Origin: Bacteroidia bacterium
GTDB taxonomy: Bacteria; Bacteroidota; Bacteroidia; J057; JADKCL01
Reading direction: 5' to 3'
Assembly: GCA_020635905.1 (NCBI GenBank)
Contig: JACJYV010000004.1
Location: 248,001-312,000 of the forward strand
DNA length: 64,000 nt
Shown here: in pieces, positions 16,011 to 24,593 of the stretch
Position numbering within the stretch: the stretch's first letter is position 1
How the letters are laid out: the number at the start of each line of letters is the position of its first letter
Notes under the pieces: model-generated
Seen by the model: the letters and a program-made list of their open reading frames with translations, nothing else
Databases searched by the model: none
What the model was told of the DNA's origin: nothing
Made by a program: the position numbers and the translations under genes

Positions 16011-17927
16011 TCAGTTTTCGAGTTCTTCGAGCTCTTCGGCCAGTTTTTCCCATTCAGGATTGAGGGCTTCCAGGCGGAGGTCGATGGCATCCACTTCTTT
16101 CTGGATATTGGCCAGCCCTTCAAAATCACGCGCCATGTCGGGACTGCTCATTTTTTCCATCAGGGCTTCCTTTTTCTCCTCCAGTTCCATGATTTCCGCT
16201 TCCACCTTCTCAAACTGATTGCGCACCCGCTTCTCCTTTTTCCGCTTTTCCTTGTCTGCCCAGTAGTCGTGTTTTTCCTTGGGTTCCTCCGCCGTTTTCA
16301 CGGATTGTACGGGCGCAGCGGCAGGAATTCCGGACTTCAGTTTGCGGTGATATTCAAATTCCTCGTAGGTGCCGGGGTATTCTTTGAGAATATGATTTTC
16401 AATGTACCAAATCTTATTGGCCACTTTGCCCAGGAAATAACGGTCGTGAGATACCACCACATAGGTGCCTTCATAGCCATTGAGCGCCTGAATCAGGATT
16501 TCAATGCTGCCAATGTCGAGGTGGTTGGTGGGCTCGTCAAGCAGGAGAAAATTGGCTTCCAGCATGAGGGTTTTGGCCAAAGCAACCCGGCTTTTTTCCC
16601 CACCTGAAAGCACACTAATCTTTTTCTCCACATCGTCACCTGAAAAGAGAAATCCCCCCAGAATATTCCGCACATAGGTTTCGCCTTTTTTCATCACAAA
16701 ACCGCGCATTTCCTGCAGGATGGTGTCGGTCTGGGTGAGGGATTCGAGTTGGTGCTGGGCAAAAAAGGAGGGCTGCACGTTGGTCCCATAGGAGACCTGT
16801 CCGTCAAAAGGCTCAATCTCCCCGATCATGCGCAACAGCGTGGATTTTCCCATTCCGTTGGCTCCAATAAAAGCGATTTTGTCGCCCCGCACAATGGAGG
16901 CTTTGCAGGGGGTGAAAATGAGTTTATCCCCGTAACGTTTTCCCTTGATATCTATTTCCAGAATCTGCTTCCCGGGCTGAACAGAAGGCGAGAATTTGAT
17001 TCTCACATCACTTCCCTCGGACTCTGGCGCACCAATTCGTTCCACTTTATCCAGCAGTTTGATCTTGCTTTGCACCTGACGGGCCTTGGTGGCTTTGGCG
17101 CGGAAACGATTGATAAATCGCTCCGTGTCCTTGATCATTTTTTGCTGGTTGTCGTACTCGCGTTTCAGTTGTTCTTCGCGAATCTCCTTCTCCTCGAGGT
17201 AAAAAGTATAGTTACCCTTATAAAAATGGAAGCGCTGATGCGCCACTTCAAGCGTACTTGTAACCAGACGATCCAGGATAAAACGGTCGTGGGAAATGAT
17301 CACGTAGGCGCCTTTGAAGGAAGCCAGATACCCTTCCAGCCACTCAATGGAGGGCAGGTCGAGGTGGTTGGTGGGCTCATCGAGCAGGAGCACATCGGGT
17401 TGGGTGAGGAGCAGTTTGGCCAGCATCACCCGCATGCGCCAACCTCCTGAAAGGTTGTGATAAGGCGCTTTTTGCACTTCTTCGGGAAAACCCAGTCCGC
17501 CCAGAATCTCGTGCACACTGGTTTCCATGTTGTAGCCGCCCATGGCCTCAAAAAGATGCTGCTTGTCTGAAAGGCGGCTGATCAGCTGCGGATCGGGATT
17601 TCCTTCCAAATCAACCAGCAATTGGTCAATTTCCTCCTTCAGTTTGAGCGCGGGGGCAAAGGCCTCCATGGCTACTTCGATCACAGAATCGCCTGATTCA
17701 AAGGAAAGTAACTCCTGGTGCAGATAGCCAATGCGGCAATCTTTGGCCATACTCACCTTGCCCGCGGTGGGGGTGAGGTCGCCTACAATCAGTTTGAGCA
17801 GGGTAGTTTTTCCTGTCCCATTACGGCCAATCAGTCCTACGCGGTCGCCGGGCTTGATCTGCCAGGTCGAATCCTTGTACAGGAAGCGACCGCTGAACTC
17901 AAACGATATGTTATCTAAGGTAATCAG
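16011..17927 (-). CDS. ABC-F family ATPase, apparent CTG start
   Basis: A 638-residue duplicated ATPase acting on ribosomes (translation factor or antibiotic protection; Uup/EttA-like). Two Walker A motifs are present, GRNGTGKTTLL near residue 37 and GANGMGKSTLL in the second half, with two LSGG signatures and DEPTNHLDL / DEPTNHLDI Walker B motifs. A coiled-coil C-terminal tail ends in EELEELEN. The first ATG in frame (17756) would remove the first Walker A motif. Homologous sequence continues upstream to a TAA at 17939, and between them there is no ATG, GTG or TTG. The codon matching the usual first Met (xITLDNIS) is CTG at 17927, 9 nt after the stop of the preceding gene. Confidence 0.9.
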   Translation of the reverse strand: MITLDNISFEFSGRFLYKDSTWQIKPGDRVGLIGRNGTGKTTLLKLIVGDLTPTAGKVSMAKDCRIGYLHQELLSFESGDSVIEVAMEAFAPALKLKEEIDQLLVDLEGNPDPQLISRLSDKQHLFEAMGGYNMETSVHEILGGLGFPEEVQKAPYHNLSGGWRMRVMLAKLLLTQPDVLLLDEPTNHLDLPSIEWLEGYLASFKGAYVIISHDRFILDRLVTSTLEVAHQRFHFYKGNYTFYLEEKEIREEQLKREYDNQQKMIKDTERFINRFRAKATKARQVQSKIKLLDKVERIGAPESEGSDVRIKFSPSVQPGKQILEIDIKGKRYGDKLIFTPCKASIVRGDKIAFIGANGMGKSTLLRMIGEIEPFDGQVSYGTNVQPSFFAQHQLESLTQTDTILQEMRGFVMKKGETYVRNILGGFLFSGDDVEKKISVLSGGEKSRVALAKTLMLEANFLLLDEPTNHLDIGSIEILIQALNGYEGTYVVVSHDRYFLGKVANKIWYIENHILKEYPGTYEEFEYHRKLKSGIPAAAPVQSVKTAEEPKEKHDYWADKEKRKKEKRVRNQFEKVEAEIMELEEKKEALMEKMSSPDMARDFEGLANIQKEVDAIDLRLEALNPEWEKLAEELEELEN

Positions 17928-17936
17928 TGGATTTGC

Positions 17937-18437
17937 TTATCCCAGGTCAACCACGTCGAAAATTACAAGCAAACCAAAGATCAAACCTCCAAAGTAAACG
18001 GCAATCAGCCAGAGGATCAGGTCGATCCAGAAGTTGGTGGAGGCGGTGCCATCGTAGAGATATACGCCCAGTGGGGGCAGGAGGATGGTCAGGATTACGA
18101 TCAGGACGAAGTCCACTTCTTTGGTTTTCCCGGGGGAAAACATCTTTTTCCACATGAGTTTGCTGGCCTGACGACGCATTTGCTTGCGGGCCTGCTTGTC
18201 GGCTTTGGCGGCTACGGGAGCTTTCATTTCTGAGGCAGCAGGAGTGGTGGCGAGCTCACTGGCAGATTGGGGAAGGGCTTCCAGACTTTCGTTTTGCATT
18301 CTTTCTGCGCCGCTCACCCGGCCATTGCGGGCAGTGGTTTGCTGATTTGTTTCATTGCCTGAAACGGCAAATGCCTGGGCAAAGGAAAATATCAGTGCCA
18401 GGCCCAGGATCAGTGAGGTATAGCTGAGTTTTTTCAT
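17937..18437 (-). CDS. Secreted or membrane protein with a Pmp3/YqaE-like C-terminus
   Basis: A 166-residue protein with a signal peptide or N-terminal helix (SLILGLALIFSFAQAFA), then a polar, Ala-rich linker (about 25-105). Two hydrophobic segments at about 108-128 and 133-158 carry the PPLGVYLYDG and LILWLI...GLIFGLLVI pattern of the Pmp3/YqaE family, small stress-related membrane proteins. The start at 18437 begins the signal peptide. The ABC-F gene starts 9 nt after its stop, so the two are likely coupled. Confidence 0.78.
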   Translation of the reverse strand: MKKLSYTSLILGLALIFSFAQAFAVSGNETNQQTTARNGRVSGAERMQNESLEALPQSASELATTPAASEMKAPVAAKADKQARKQMRRQASKLMWKKMFSPGKTKEVDFVLIVILTILLPPLGVYLYDGTASTNFWIDLILWLIAVYFGGLIFGLLVIFDVVDLG

Positions 18438-18534
18438 GTTAATTTTGATTTTTATCAGAGACCGAATTTCTCTATTTCCGTGCAATTGTCAAACCCGATT
18501 TGCAAATAAGATTTCATCCACCCGCGGATTTCTC

Positions 18535-18542
18535 TATTTTTG
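18535..18542 (+). promoter_or_regulatory. Possible -7 promoter element for the pqiA-like gene
   Basis: TATTTTTG fits TAnnTTTG exactly, but it lies only 6 bp before the ATG at 18549, so any transcript from it would be almost leaderless. There is no good -33 match. Confidence 0.35.
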
Positions 18543-18548
18543 CTGGAA

Positions 18549-19058
18549 ATGATCCCCAATCTGAGCATTCGAAACTGGATTTCACTGGCCCTCACGGTCC
18601 TTTCCCTGGCTTTTTTGTATCCGGGCCTGACTACACCCGTGCTGACTCTGGATATTTCCCTTGATCTGCTTTTCACCCGTTCCACGGTGATGCACGAAAC
18701 CCAAAGTGTGGTTTCCTCCATTGAAAGCCTGTTTGAGAATAAAAACGGATTTGTGGCTTTTCTGATTCTTCTTTTCAGCATCGTGGTGCCCATTTCCAAA
18801 GCCATGCTCATGCTGTGCCTGTTCCTGATCAAAGCGCTGCGCCCCAGGGCGGAAATCCTGCACAAAGTGGTGTATATCATTGGGAAATGGTCCATGGCCG
18901 ACGTTTTTGTGATAGCCATTCTGATTGCCTTTATGGCGATCAGGGCTAATGAAAACGTCCATGCGACCCTCCACAATGGCTTTTATTACTTTCTGAGTTA
19001 CTGTCTGATTTCCCTGGCCGCCATTTCCGTGGCCGACTTCAAAAGCCTGGAAAAATAA
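18549..19058 (+). CDS. PqiA family (paraquat-inducible protein A) membrane protein
   Basis: A 169-residue single-domain PqiA-like protein with four membrane segments: near 9-28, 66-88, 111-131 and 139-156. It has the family motif GKWSMADVFVIAILIAF (about 115-131). PqiA proteins act with MCE proteins in lipid transport or envelope stress. Here the MCE protein (35073-36047) is distant. The ATG at 18549 is preferred over the TTG at 18540. The glucuronokinase gene follows 8 bp after its stop, so they are probably co-transcribed. Confidence 0.85.
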   Translation: MIPNLSIRNWISLALTVLSLAFLYPGLTTPVLTLDISLDLLFTRSTVMHETQSVVSSIESLFENKNGFVAFLILLFSIVVPISKAMLMLCLFLIKALRPRAEILHKVVYIIGKWSMADVFVIAILIAFMAIRANENVHATLHNGFYYFLSYCLISLAAISVADFKSLEK

Positions 19059-19066
19059 TCCCATCC

Positions 19067-20071
19067 ATGGAAAAGTTTACTGGAATTGCCTTTCCCCGAG
19101 CTGCCCTGGTGGGAAATCCTTCTGACGGTTATCACGGCAAGACCATTGCGTTTGTGTTCAGCAATTTTCAGGCAGAAGTGGAAATTGAGCCCTCAGATTT
19201 GCTGGAAATCGTGCCTGGAGAGCGGGATAATTTGACTTTTAGCAGCCTGGGGGAATTGGTTCAGGGAATTGATCTGTATGGATATTACGGGGGAATTCGC
19301 CTGATCAAAGCCGCTTTGAAGGTGTTTTACACCTATTTTACCCGCGAAGGCTTCAAAGTTCCTGCGGCCAATTTTCGCATCAGCTATCGCTCCAATATTC
19401 CCAATCGCCTGGGCCTGGCTGGCTCCAGCGCCATTATTACGGCCACATTTCGGGCGCTGATGGGTTTTTATAAAGTGGAATTACCCCCGCCTTTGCTGGC
19501 TATGCTGGTTCTTTCCGTGGAAACCAAAGAATTGAGGATTCCAGCAGGTTTGCAGGATCGGGTGGCTCAGGCCTATGAGCAGCCCGTTTTCATGAATTTT
19601 TCCCGGGAAAAATTCGATCCTGTATTGGGTGGTCAATATGAGCCCTTTCCCAAAAGCTGGTTGCCTGATATTTATCTGGCTTTCGACCGCGGGGCGGCCC
19701 TGGGCTCAGAAGTGAGTCATGCTGATTTACGGGAGCGTTTTGAGCAGGGCCAGGGTGGAGTGAGGCAGGCCATGCATGGCTTTGCCCAGCTCACAGATCA
19801 GGCCATGGGCCTGATGCGGCAGGGGAGAGGCCGGGAAATCGGGCCTCTGCTGGATCAGAATTTTGAACTTCGCAAAACGATCATGGCCCTGAATCCGCGG
19901 GATGTCCGCATGGTGGAACTGGCCCGCGGATGCGGGGTGAGCGCTAAGTTTACGGGGTCAGGAGGAGCGATAATTGGCACGTATGAAGGTGAAAATCAAT
20001 TTAATCACCTGAAAACTGAAATGAAAAAATCGGGCATTGAGGTGATCAAACCTGCTGTTATGGGGAATTAG
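19067..20071 (+). CDS. Glucuronokinase (GHMP kinase superfamily)
   Basis: A 334-residue GHMP kinase. Motif 1 area: GNPSDGYHGKTI (16-27). Motif 2, the ATP-binding loop: NIPNRLGLAGSSAI (110-123). GLQDRVAQAYE (161-171) carries a likely catalytic Asp, D164. Motif 3: KFTGSGGAIIGT (294-305). From memory, the layout closely follows Arabidopsis glucuronokinase, with GNPSDVYFGRTI, GYYGGVRL, NIPRQTGLSGSSAI and AGLQDRVAQVYGG at matching places, which other GHMP kinases (mevalonate, galactose, homoserine) lack. It would make glucuronate-1-phosphate from glucuronate and ATP. A myo-inositol oxygenase and a GalU-type enzyme lie 1-3 kb away, supplying the steps before and after it. Activity is inferred, not proven. 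Confidence 0.82.
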   Translation: MEKFTGIAFPRAALVGNPSDGYHGKTIAFVFSNFQAEVEIEPSDLLEIVPGERDNLTFSSLGELVQGIDLYGYYGGIRLIKAALKVFYTYFTREGFKVPAANFRISYRSNIPNRLGLAGSSAIITATFRALMGFYKVELPPPLLAMLVLSVETKELRIPAGLQDRVAQAYEQPVFMNFSREKFDPVLGGQYEPFPKSWLPDIYLAFDRGAALGSEVSHADLRERFEQGQGGVRQAMHGFAQLTDQAMGLMRQGRGREIGPLLDQNFELRKTIMALNPRDVRMVELARGCGVSAKFTGSGGAIIGTYEGENQFNHLKTEMKKSGIEVIKPAVMGN

Positions 20072-20090
20072 AAATTGGTAAATTGCAGAC

Positions 20091-20468
20091 ATGAGTGAGG
20101 AAAATCAGCCTTTACTGCAAATCGTCAACTACTGGAATGTCAGCTCAGTGGGGTTGATTGTGGAGTTGTATGCACCCGCAGAAGGCCCGTTGACGGATTT
20201 GATCCTGTGGTCGCATGAATTGCAGAAGCAGTGGATGGTGCGTTCCAGGCTGATTTACAATCATGCTTTGGATGAGCAAACCCGCTTTCCAGGTGAGCGG
20301 GAGCAGATGCTTTTCCTTTCCTTTGAAGATGCAGAGAAAGCCGATCATTCCCGTTCCAAATTGCTGTTGAATGAGGCCAAGGGCATTTTTCAATACCTTT
20401 TTCAGCCCCTGGGCCATTCCACTGATCCGTTGGTGGGCGACAGGTTGATTTCAATTAAGGAAGATTAA
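20091..20468 (+). CDS. Unknown 125-residue protein
   Basis: A small soluble protein with no signal peptide and no motif I recognise. It lies 19 bp after the glucuronokinase gene and 9 bp before the next gene, on the same strand, so it belongs to the same operon. Two antisense frames overlap it but lack start signals. Confidence 0.65.
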   Translation: MSEENQPLLQIVNYWNVSSVGLIVELYAPAEGPLTDLILWSHELQKQWMVRSRLIYNHALDEQTRFPGEREQMLFLSFEDAEKADHSRSKLLLNEAKGIFQYLFQPLGHSTDPLVGDRLISIKED

Positions 20469-20477
20469 ACTTTAGCT

Positions 20478-21065
20478 ATGAGAGGTTTTAGCAATCCCGA
20501 CGAATATTTTGCCAATCAGGATCATTTTGCTGCTGAACAATTGCGGCTACGCGAGATTTTCCTGAAGACAGAACTCAAGGAAGAAATGAAATGGGGAGGC
20601 CCCATTTATACCCTCAAAGGCAAGAATGTGGCCGCTATGGGCGCTTTCAAATCTTATGTGGGCATCTGGTTTCACCAGGGAGTTTTTCTGAAAGATCCTG
20701 CCAAAGTGCTGATCAATGCCCAGGAAGGTGTGACCAAAGCCTTGCGGCAATGGAGATTTGATTCCATGGCTGAGATTGACGAAAAATTGATTTTGGAATA
20801 TCTGGCAGAAGCCATTCAAAACATGAAGGAGGGCAAGGTAATGAAACCCCAGCCCAAACCTCTCCTTATTCCCTTAGAACTGGAAAATGCGCTCAAAAAA
20901 GATGCTGTTTTGAACGAAAGTTTTGAGTCACTGAGCCAGGGTTGCAAGAAGGAATATGCGGGCTACATCCTCGAAGCCAAACGCGAAGAAACCCGTCTTG
21001 CCCGGGTGGAAAAGATCATTCCCATGATCCTGAAAAAAGTGGGTTTGAATGACAGGTATAAATAA
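20478..21065 (+). CDS. YdeI/OmdA-type protein with DUF1801 domain
   Basis: A 195-residue cytoplasmic protein. The first half (about 15-115) is a DUF1801-like domain with LKEEMKWGGPIYTLKGKNVAAMGAFKSYVGIWFHQG. The second half (about 125-190) is the bacteriocin-protection YdeI/OmdA helical region, with LENALKKDA..FESLSQGCKKEYAGYILEAKREETRLARVEK. The biochemical role of the family is unclear. It closes the plus-strand operon that starts with pqiA; a heptad array begins right at its stop. Confidence 0.88.
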   Translation: MRGFSNPDEYFANQDHFAAEQLRLREIFLKTELKEEMKWGGPIYTLKGKNVAAMGAFKSYVGIWFHQGVFLKDPAKVLINAQEGVTKALRQWRFDSMAEIDEKLILEYLAEAIQNMKEGKVMKPQPKPLLIPLELENALKKDAVLNESFESLSQGCKKEYAGYILEAKREETRLARVEKIIPMILKKVGLNDRYK

Positions 21066-21128
21066 GCTTCGGGCTGCCCCAGGCTTCAAGCCAATTGAGG
21101 AACTTACAACTCACAACTTACAACTAAT
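21066..21128. repeat. Heptad array, GCTTCGG then AACTTAC units
   Basis: Clear core at 21101-21128: AACTTAC, AACTCAC, AACTTAC, AACTAAT. The preceding bases from 21066 can be read as looser 7-mers (GCTTCGG, GCTGCCC, CAGGCTT, CAAGCCA). It lies between two converging genes, starting at the stop of the YdeI gene. Confidence 0.75.
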
Positions 21129-21138
21129 CCCCAACCAA

Positions 21139-22005
21139 CTATTCCAAATCTAAACTCCTCAACCATTCCCGCAAGGCAGGACCTGTGCCTTCCTTTTTCA
21201 GGCCGAAGTGAACGTTGGCTTTGATGAAATCAAGGGTGTTGCCCACGTCGTGCCGTCGGCCTTCGAAACGAAGGCCGTACATGGCCCGGTCACGGAGCAT
21301 GGCCCGCATGGCGTCGGCCAGTTGGATTTCCTGGTGAAGACCAGGTTGGGTTTGGTCCAGATAATCAAAGATTTCTGCAGTAAAAATATAGCGCCCGGCA
21401 ATCGCCAGGCGCGATGGGGCTACCTCCTGACTGGGTTTTTCAACCCAGTCTTCCGCCAGCCAGAGATTTTCAGAAATCTCTTTTCCTTTCAATATTCCAT
21501 AACGACTGACCATTTCCATAGGAACTTCCTCCAGGGCAATTACCGGGTCCTGGTAACGGTCAAAAACCTTCATCAGTTGGGCGGTGACAGGGGTGGAATC
21601 TGATTCAACAATTGAATCACCCAGGAGTACAGCAAAAGCCTCATTGCCAACATGATAACGGGCGTAACGTATAGCATCACCCAAGCCGTTCAGCTCCTTT
21701 TGCCAGACAAAATGAATGTCTGCCAGATTGGAAATCCTGCGGATTCTTTTCAGCAATTTTTCCTTGCCCTGTTCGGCCAGTTGTTGCTCCAGTTCCCAGT
21801 TGCGGTCAAAATGTTCCTCAATGGCGCGCTTGCCCTTGCCAATGATCATCAGAATGTCCGTAATGCCCGAAGCCACTGCCTCCTCCACCACATATTCGAT
21901 CACAGGCGTATCCACCACTGGCAACATTTCCTTGGGCTGCGACTTCGTCGCAGGCAGCATCCGCGTTCCAAATCCCGCAGCAGGTATGACGGCTTTTTTG
22001 ATCAA
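21139..22005 (-). CDS. galU: UTP-sugar-1-phosphate uridylyltransferase (GalU type)
   Basis: A 288-residue nucleotidyltransferase of the bacterial GalU family, which makes UDP-glucose from UTP and glucose-1-phosphate. It has the N-terminal nucleotide loop AAGFGTRMLPATKSQPKEMLPVVD (residues 9-32), VLLGDSIVE, WVEKP and GRYIFTAEIF. The myo-inositol oxygenase gene is upstream on the same strand and the glucuronokinase lies across the convergent gap. This copy may therefore use glucuronate-1-phosphate, like the plant UDP-sugar pyrophosphorylase; that is inference only. Confidence 0.92.
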   Translation of the reverse strand: MIKKAVIPAAGFGTRMLPATKSQPKEMLPVVDTPVIEYVVEEAVASGITDILMIIGKGKRAIEEHFDRNWELEQQLAEQGKEKLLKRIRRISNLADIHFVWQKELNGLGDAIRYARYHVGNEAFAVLLGDSIVESDSTPVTAQLMKVFDRYQDPVIALEEVPMEMVSRYGILKGKEISENLWLAEDWVEKPSQEVAPSRLAIAGRYIFTAEIFDYLDQTQPGLHQEIQLADAMRAMLRDRAMYGLRFEGRRHDVGNTLDFIKANVHFGLKKEGTGPALREWLRSLDLE

Positions 22006-22008
22006 GTT

Positions 22009-22182
22009 CAGATTTTAGATTTTAGATGGATAGATTTTAGAGGTTAGTCTTGAGTCCTTAGTCCTTAGAGGTAAGATAAAAGACAGTTCAAGTTTCGCCA
22101 CTCGCCACTCGCCACTCGCCACTTGAAACTCTGAACTTACAACCACCCGCTCGCAGCTCGAAGCCAGCAGCTTGAAGCCTAA
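22009..22182. repeat. Composite heptad array between galU and the myo-inositol oxygenase gene
   Basis: Several families in a row: AGATTTT units (22010-22040), CCTTAGT units (about 22044-22068), then CGCCACT x4, TGAAACT, CTGAACT, TACAACC in one unbroken 7-bp phase (22095-22143). It ends with CGCTCGC, AGCTCGA, AGCCAGC, AGCTTGA, AGCCTAA (22148-22182). The last unit overlaps the stop codon of the oxygenase gene (22179-22181). Confidence 0.88.
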
Positions 22183-22991
22183 AAATAAACGGGGGCTTTG
22201 CCGAGATATTTCTCAATGATGGGCTGATAATACTCCATCAGTTGGTCGAGGTTGTAGGTGACGGGAGCTTTGGTGTACAGATCAAACAGGTTGAATTCGC
22301 GCACCCACTCTTTGTACTGCTCGTCGCGGTCATCATCGAGGAGGGAATAGGCTCCGTGGCTGTGCCAGGGGTAAAATGAGTGGTAACGGACCATGATCAT
22401 GCCCGCTTCAGGGATGCGGTTTTCTGGATGGTGGCTCAGCACCTGAAACAGATATTCGTCGTGTCCCCAGGCTTTGAGGCAATTGTCAATGCCGCAATTG
22501 GCTTCGTACATGCCCAGGGGGGTAAAATAATCCGGGTTTTCCATGTCGGGATTCAACTCATTGAATTCGGGAAAAACCACGCCCTGCGGCAGCTGACATC
22601 CCACCAGAAAAATATCGCCCACCAGGCCCCATTGCTCTTTGAGCGAGGTGCCGTCCTCGTCGCAACCCCACAGGTACATGACCTTGCCCAGGTCATGGAT
22701 GAGGGCCACCAACTGAAACCAATCGGGTTTTCCGGCACGTCTGGCGCCTTCTGCGGCCTGCAAAAGGTGCTGTACATTGGGCAGGTCCATGTCGGGATCG
22801 CTGAGATCCACGAAGTCATTCAGGCCCTCCAGGGCCTGACGGATGGTCATGGGATGGTCGAAGGTCAGGTATTTGGCCTGCATCCTTCTGACGTAGGCAA
22901 CCGTCTGATTTTGGCGCATTTTGCGGTAATTTTCGCGCACAGCGGGCAGCAAATGCCCGGTTTCGTAATTGCGGAATTGGGTCTTTTCCAT
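22179..22991 (-). CDS. myo-Inositol oxygenase (MIOX)
   Basis: A 270-residue non-haem di-iron oxygenase (HD-domain fold) that cleaves myo-inositol with O2 to give D-glucuronate. All six iron ligands of animal and plant MIOX are present: H75, H99-D100 (LIHDLGK), H177 (WGHDEY), H204 (RYHSFYPWH) and D237 (FDLYTK). The N-terminal FRNYETG and C-terminal REFNLFDLYTK are also conserved. The open frame reaches 23036, but those residues come from MITE copy B; the ATG at 22991 gives a normal length. It probably supplies glucuronate to the kinase encoded at 19067-20071. Confidence 0.95.
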   Translation of the reverse strand: MEKTQFRNYETGHLLPAVRENYRKMRQNQTVAYVRRMQAKYLTFDHPMTIRQALEGLNDFVDLSDPDMDLPNVQHLLQAAEGARRAGKPDWFQLVALIHDLGKVMYLWGCDEDGTSLKEQWGLVGDIFLVGCQLPQGVVFPEFNELNPDMENPDYFTPLGMYEANCGIDNCLKAWGHDEYLFQVLSHHPENRIPEAGMIMVRYHSFYPWHSHGAYSLLDDDRDEQYKEWVREFNLFDLYTKAPVTYNLDQLMEYYQPIIEKYLGKAPVYF

Positions 22992-23008
22992 GGGGTGAAG
23001 ATAATAAA

Positions 23009-23130
23009 GGGAACCTCTAAAAACAAAGAAGATCAAGGCGGACGCAGGTGAAGAAAGCGGAGTTTACTACCGTAAATGAGCATTTCTGAGCCAAGTCCAA
23101 CGCAGAGATTCGAAGTTTGTAGAGGTTCCC
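23009..23130 (+). mobile_element. MITE copy B, full length
   Basis: A 122-bp element with ends GGGAACCTCTAAAAAC and GTTTGTAGAGGTTCCC, the best-matched inverted ends of the four copies. It is flanked on both sides by TAAA (23005-23008 and 23131-23134). It ends 17 bp upstream of the MIOX start, between two diverging genes. Confidence 0.92.
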
Positions 23131-23167
23131 TAAATTTTGCGGCCTTCCCCAAGGCGTGCTTTCTCAT

Positions 23168-23197
23168 TTGAATAAATGTGAATATGCTTTAGCTTTG
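23168..23197 (+). promoter_or_regulatory. Bacteroidota promoter for the 23247 gene
   Basis: TTG (-33, in ATTTG) at 23168-23170 is followed by exactly 19 bp and then TAGCTTTG (-7) at 23190-23197, an ideal match to the TTG-N19-TAnnTTTG consensus. The predicted RNA start is near 23204. Confidence 0.75.
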
Positions 23198-23246
23198 CCT
23201 CAACGATGCACGCAAAAAACACATACCCAGCCGTTTGGCTAAGCAG

Positions 23247-24593
23247 ATGATGGTTTGGCTTTTGATCAAAGTACCCTGGTATTTTTTACGGGCCATGTGG
23301 GCTTTCCTGCTTGGTTTGGGCAAGGGGAAAGGTCAGACCTGGTATGCAGGGGAATTTCTGGTTGCGCGGGATGATTTTCGCCTTTCTGCACCCGAAAAAG
23401 AAAGCCGTTTGGTGGGGTTGAAGATTTATGTGCGGACTTTGAGAGCCATTTTCAAAAATTCCAAACCCTCCCTGGAAAAGCTGGCTGACGCGTCCGTGGG
23501 AATTTATGATTCGCGCATGGCCAACCTCAAACTGCGCACGGAGTACGTGGAAGCCCAAAGTGGAGAAAAAGTAGGTACTTTTATCAGCAGTTCGGGCTTG
23601 TTGTATGGGGAGGGATTTTTGCAAAAAATCCTGCTTTTCTGCATGCTGAGTGGATTTTTCTCCTTTCTCTGGCCCTTCACGATTTTGAGCAAATACAGGG
23701 CCAATCTGGCTCAGATCATGCCCGATACGGTGCGGGTAATCAATCTGTTGCGCATCCTCAGAAAGCATAAAATCAGCAGGCTGTATTACTTTTTCATTTT
23801 TGAAATTTATGCCAATGTGGCCGCTCAGGTACTGATGAGCGAAGGAATCACCCTCCTGAAAGTCACGTCCATGTCGCCCCTCACTTTCCATGCGAGGGTG
23901 GTGATTGCCAGTGAATTATGCGTGAATACGGCTTACCAGATGGAGGAAACCCGCATCTTTAAAGACACTTTGTTTGTAGGGAAATTTCACCTCTGGGCTC
24001 CTGAAATGTACATGGATCACATTGAAAAGTACCGCGAGGCTGATCCTGAAGCTACTCCAAAACATGTATTGGGGTATTATTCAAGTGGTTATGAATTGAG
24101 GTTCAGCCTGGGCGAATCACATACGGGTTTTTTCGGCGATCCAGAATCTGACGACATGTTGCGGGAATATCTGCGGGAATATCTTTTGAGCCATCCTGAA
24201 GTCAAACTGAAAATCTTTTTGCATCCCTTTGAAAAGCGCTCAGATGAGCGCTATGCTCAGGCCACGAAGTATTATTTTGACCATTTTCAGGGCTGTAATA
24301 TTGAGATTATGGGTCGGGATATTTCCACCGTGGGCAGTCTGGAATTGGTGGATGTAGCGCTTTCTGTTTTGTCCAATTCTCTGGCTGACCGCCTCTATTT
24401 TGGTTACAAAGGTCTTTTTACTCCGTTCACCGTGGATCGCCTGCCTGCGCCCGGCACTTCGCTGGAGGCCATTTGTGCCAAATCCAAAGCGCATTTATTT
24501 GAGTTACTTGACCGCAGTATGGCCCAGAGCACGGATGAGTTTTTCAGGGAAAATAAGATTGATAATTACCGTTTCAGGCGAAATAAAACCTGA
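23247..24593 (+). CDS. Possible polysaccharide glycosyltransferase (unassigned family)
   Basis: A 448-residue protein with a hydrophobic N-terminus (WLLIKVPWYFLRAMWAFLLGLG) and a second hydrophobic segment near 125-145. The C-terminal half has the patterning of GT-B-type or capsule-type transferases: VLGYYSSGYELRF, a middle block VKLKIFLHPFEKRSDE, then VGSLELVDVALSVLSNSLADRLYFGYKGLF, resembling the end of sialyl- or polysaccharide transferases where a phosphate-bearing substrate is held. I cannot name the family. A TTG at 23235 is an alternative start. A UDP-glucuronate supply next door would suit such an enzyme, but that is a guess. Confidence 0.55.
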   Translation: MMVWLLIKVPWYFLRAMWAFLLGLGKGKGQTWYAGEFLVARDDFRLSAPEKESRLVGLKIYVRTLRAIFKNSKPSLEKLADASVGIYDSRMANLKLRTEYVEAQSGEKVGTFISSSGLLYGEGFLQKILLFCMLSGFFSFLWPFTILSKYRANLAQIMPDTVRVINLLRILRKHKISRLYYFFIFEIYANVAAQVLMSEGITLLKVTSMSPLTFHARVVIASELCVNTAYQMEETRIFKDTLFVGKFHLWAPEMYMDHIEKYREADPEATPKHVLGYYSSGYELRFSLGESHTGFFGDPESDDMLREYLREYLLSHPEVKLKIFLHPFEKRSDERYAQATKYYFDHFQGCNIEIMGRDISTVGSLELVDVALSVLSNSLADRLYFGYKGLFTPFTVDRLPAPGTSLEAICAKSKAHLFELLDRSMAQSTDEFFRENKIDNYRFRRNKT

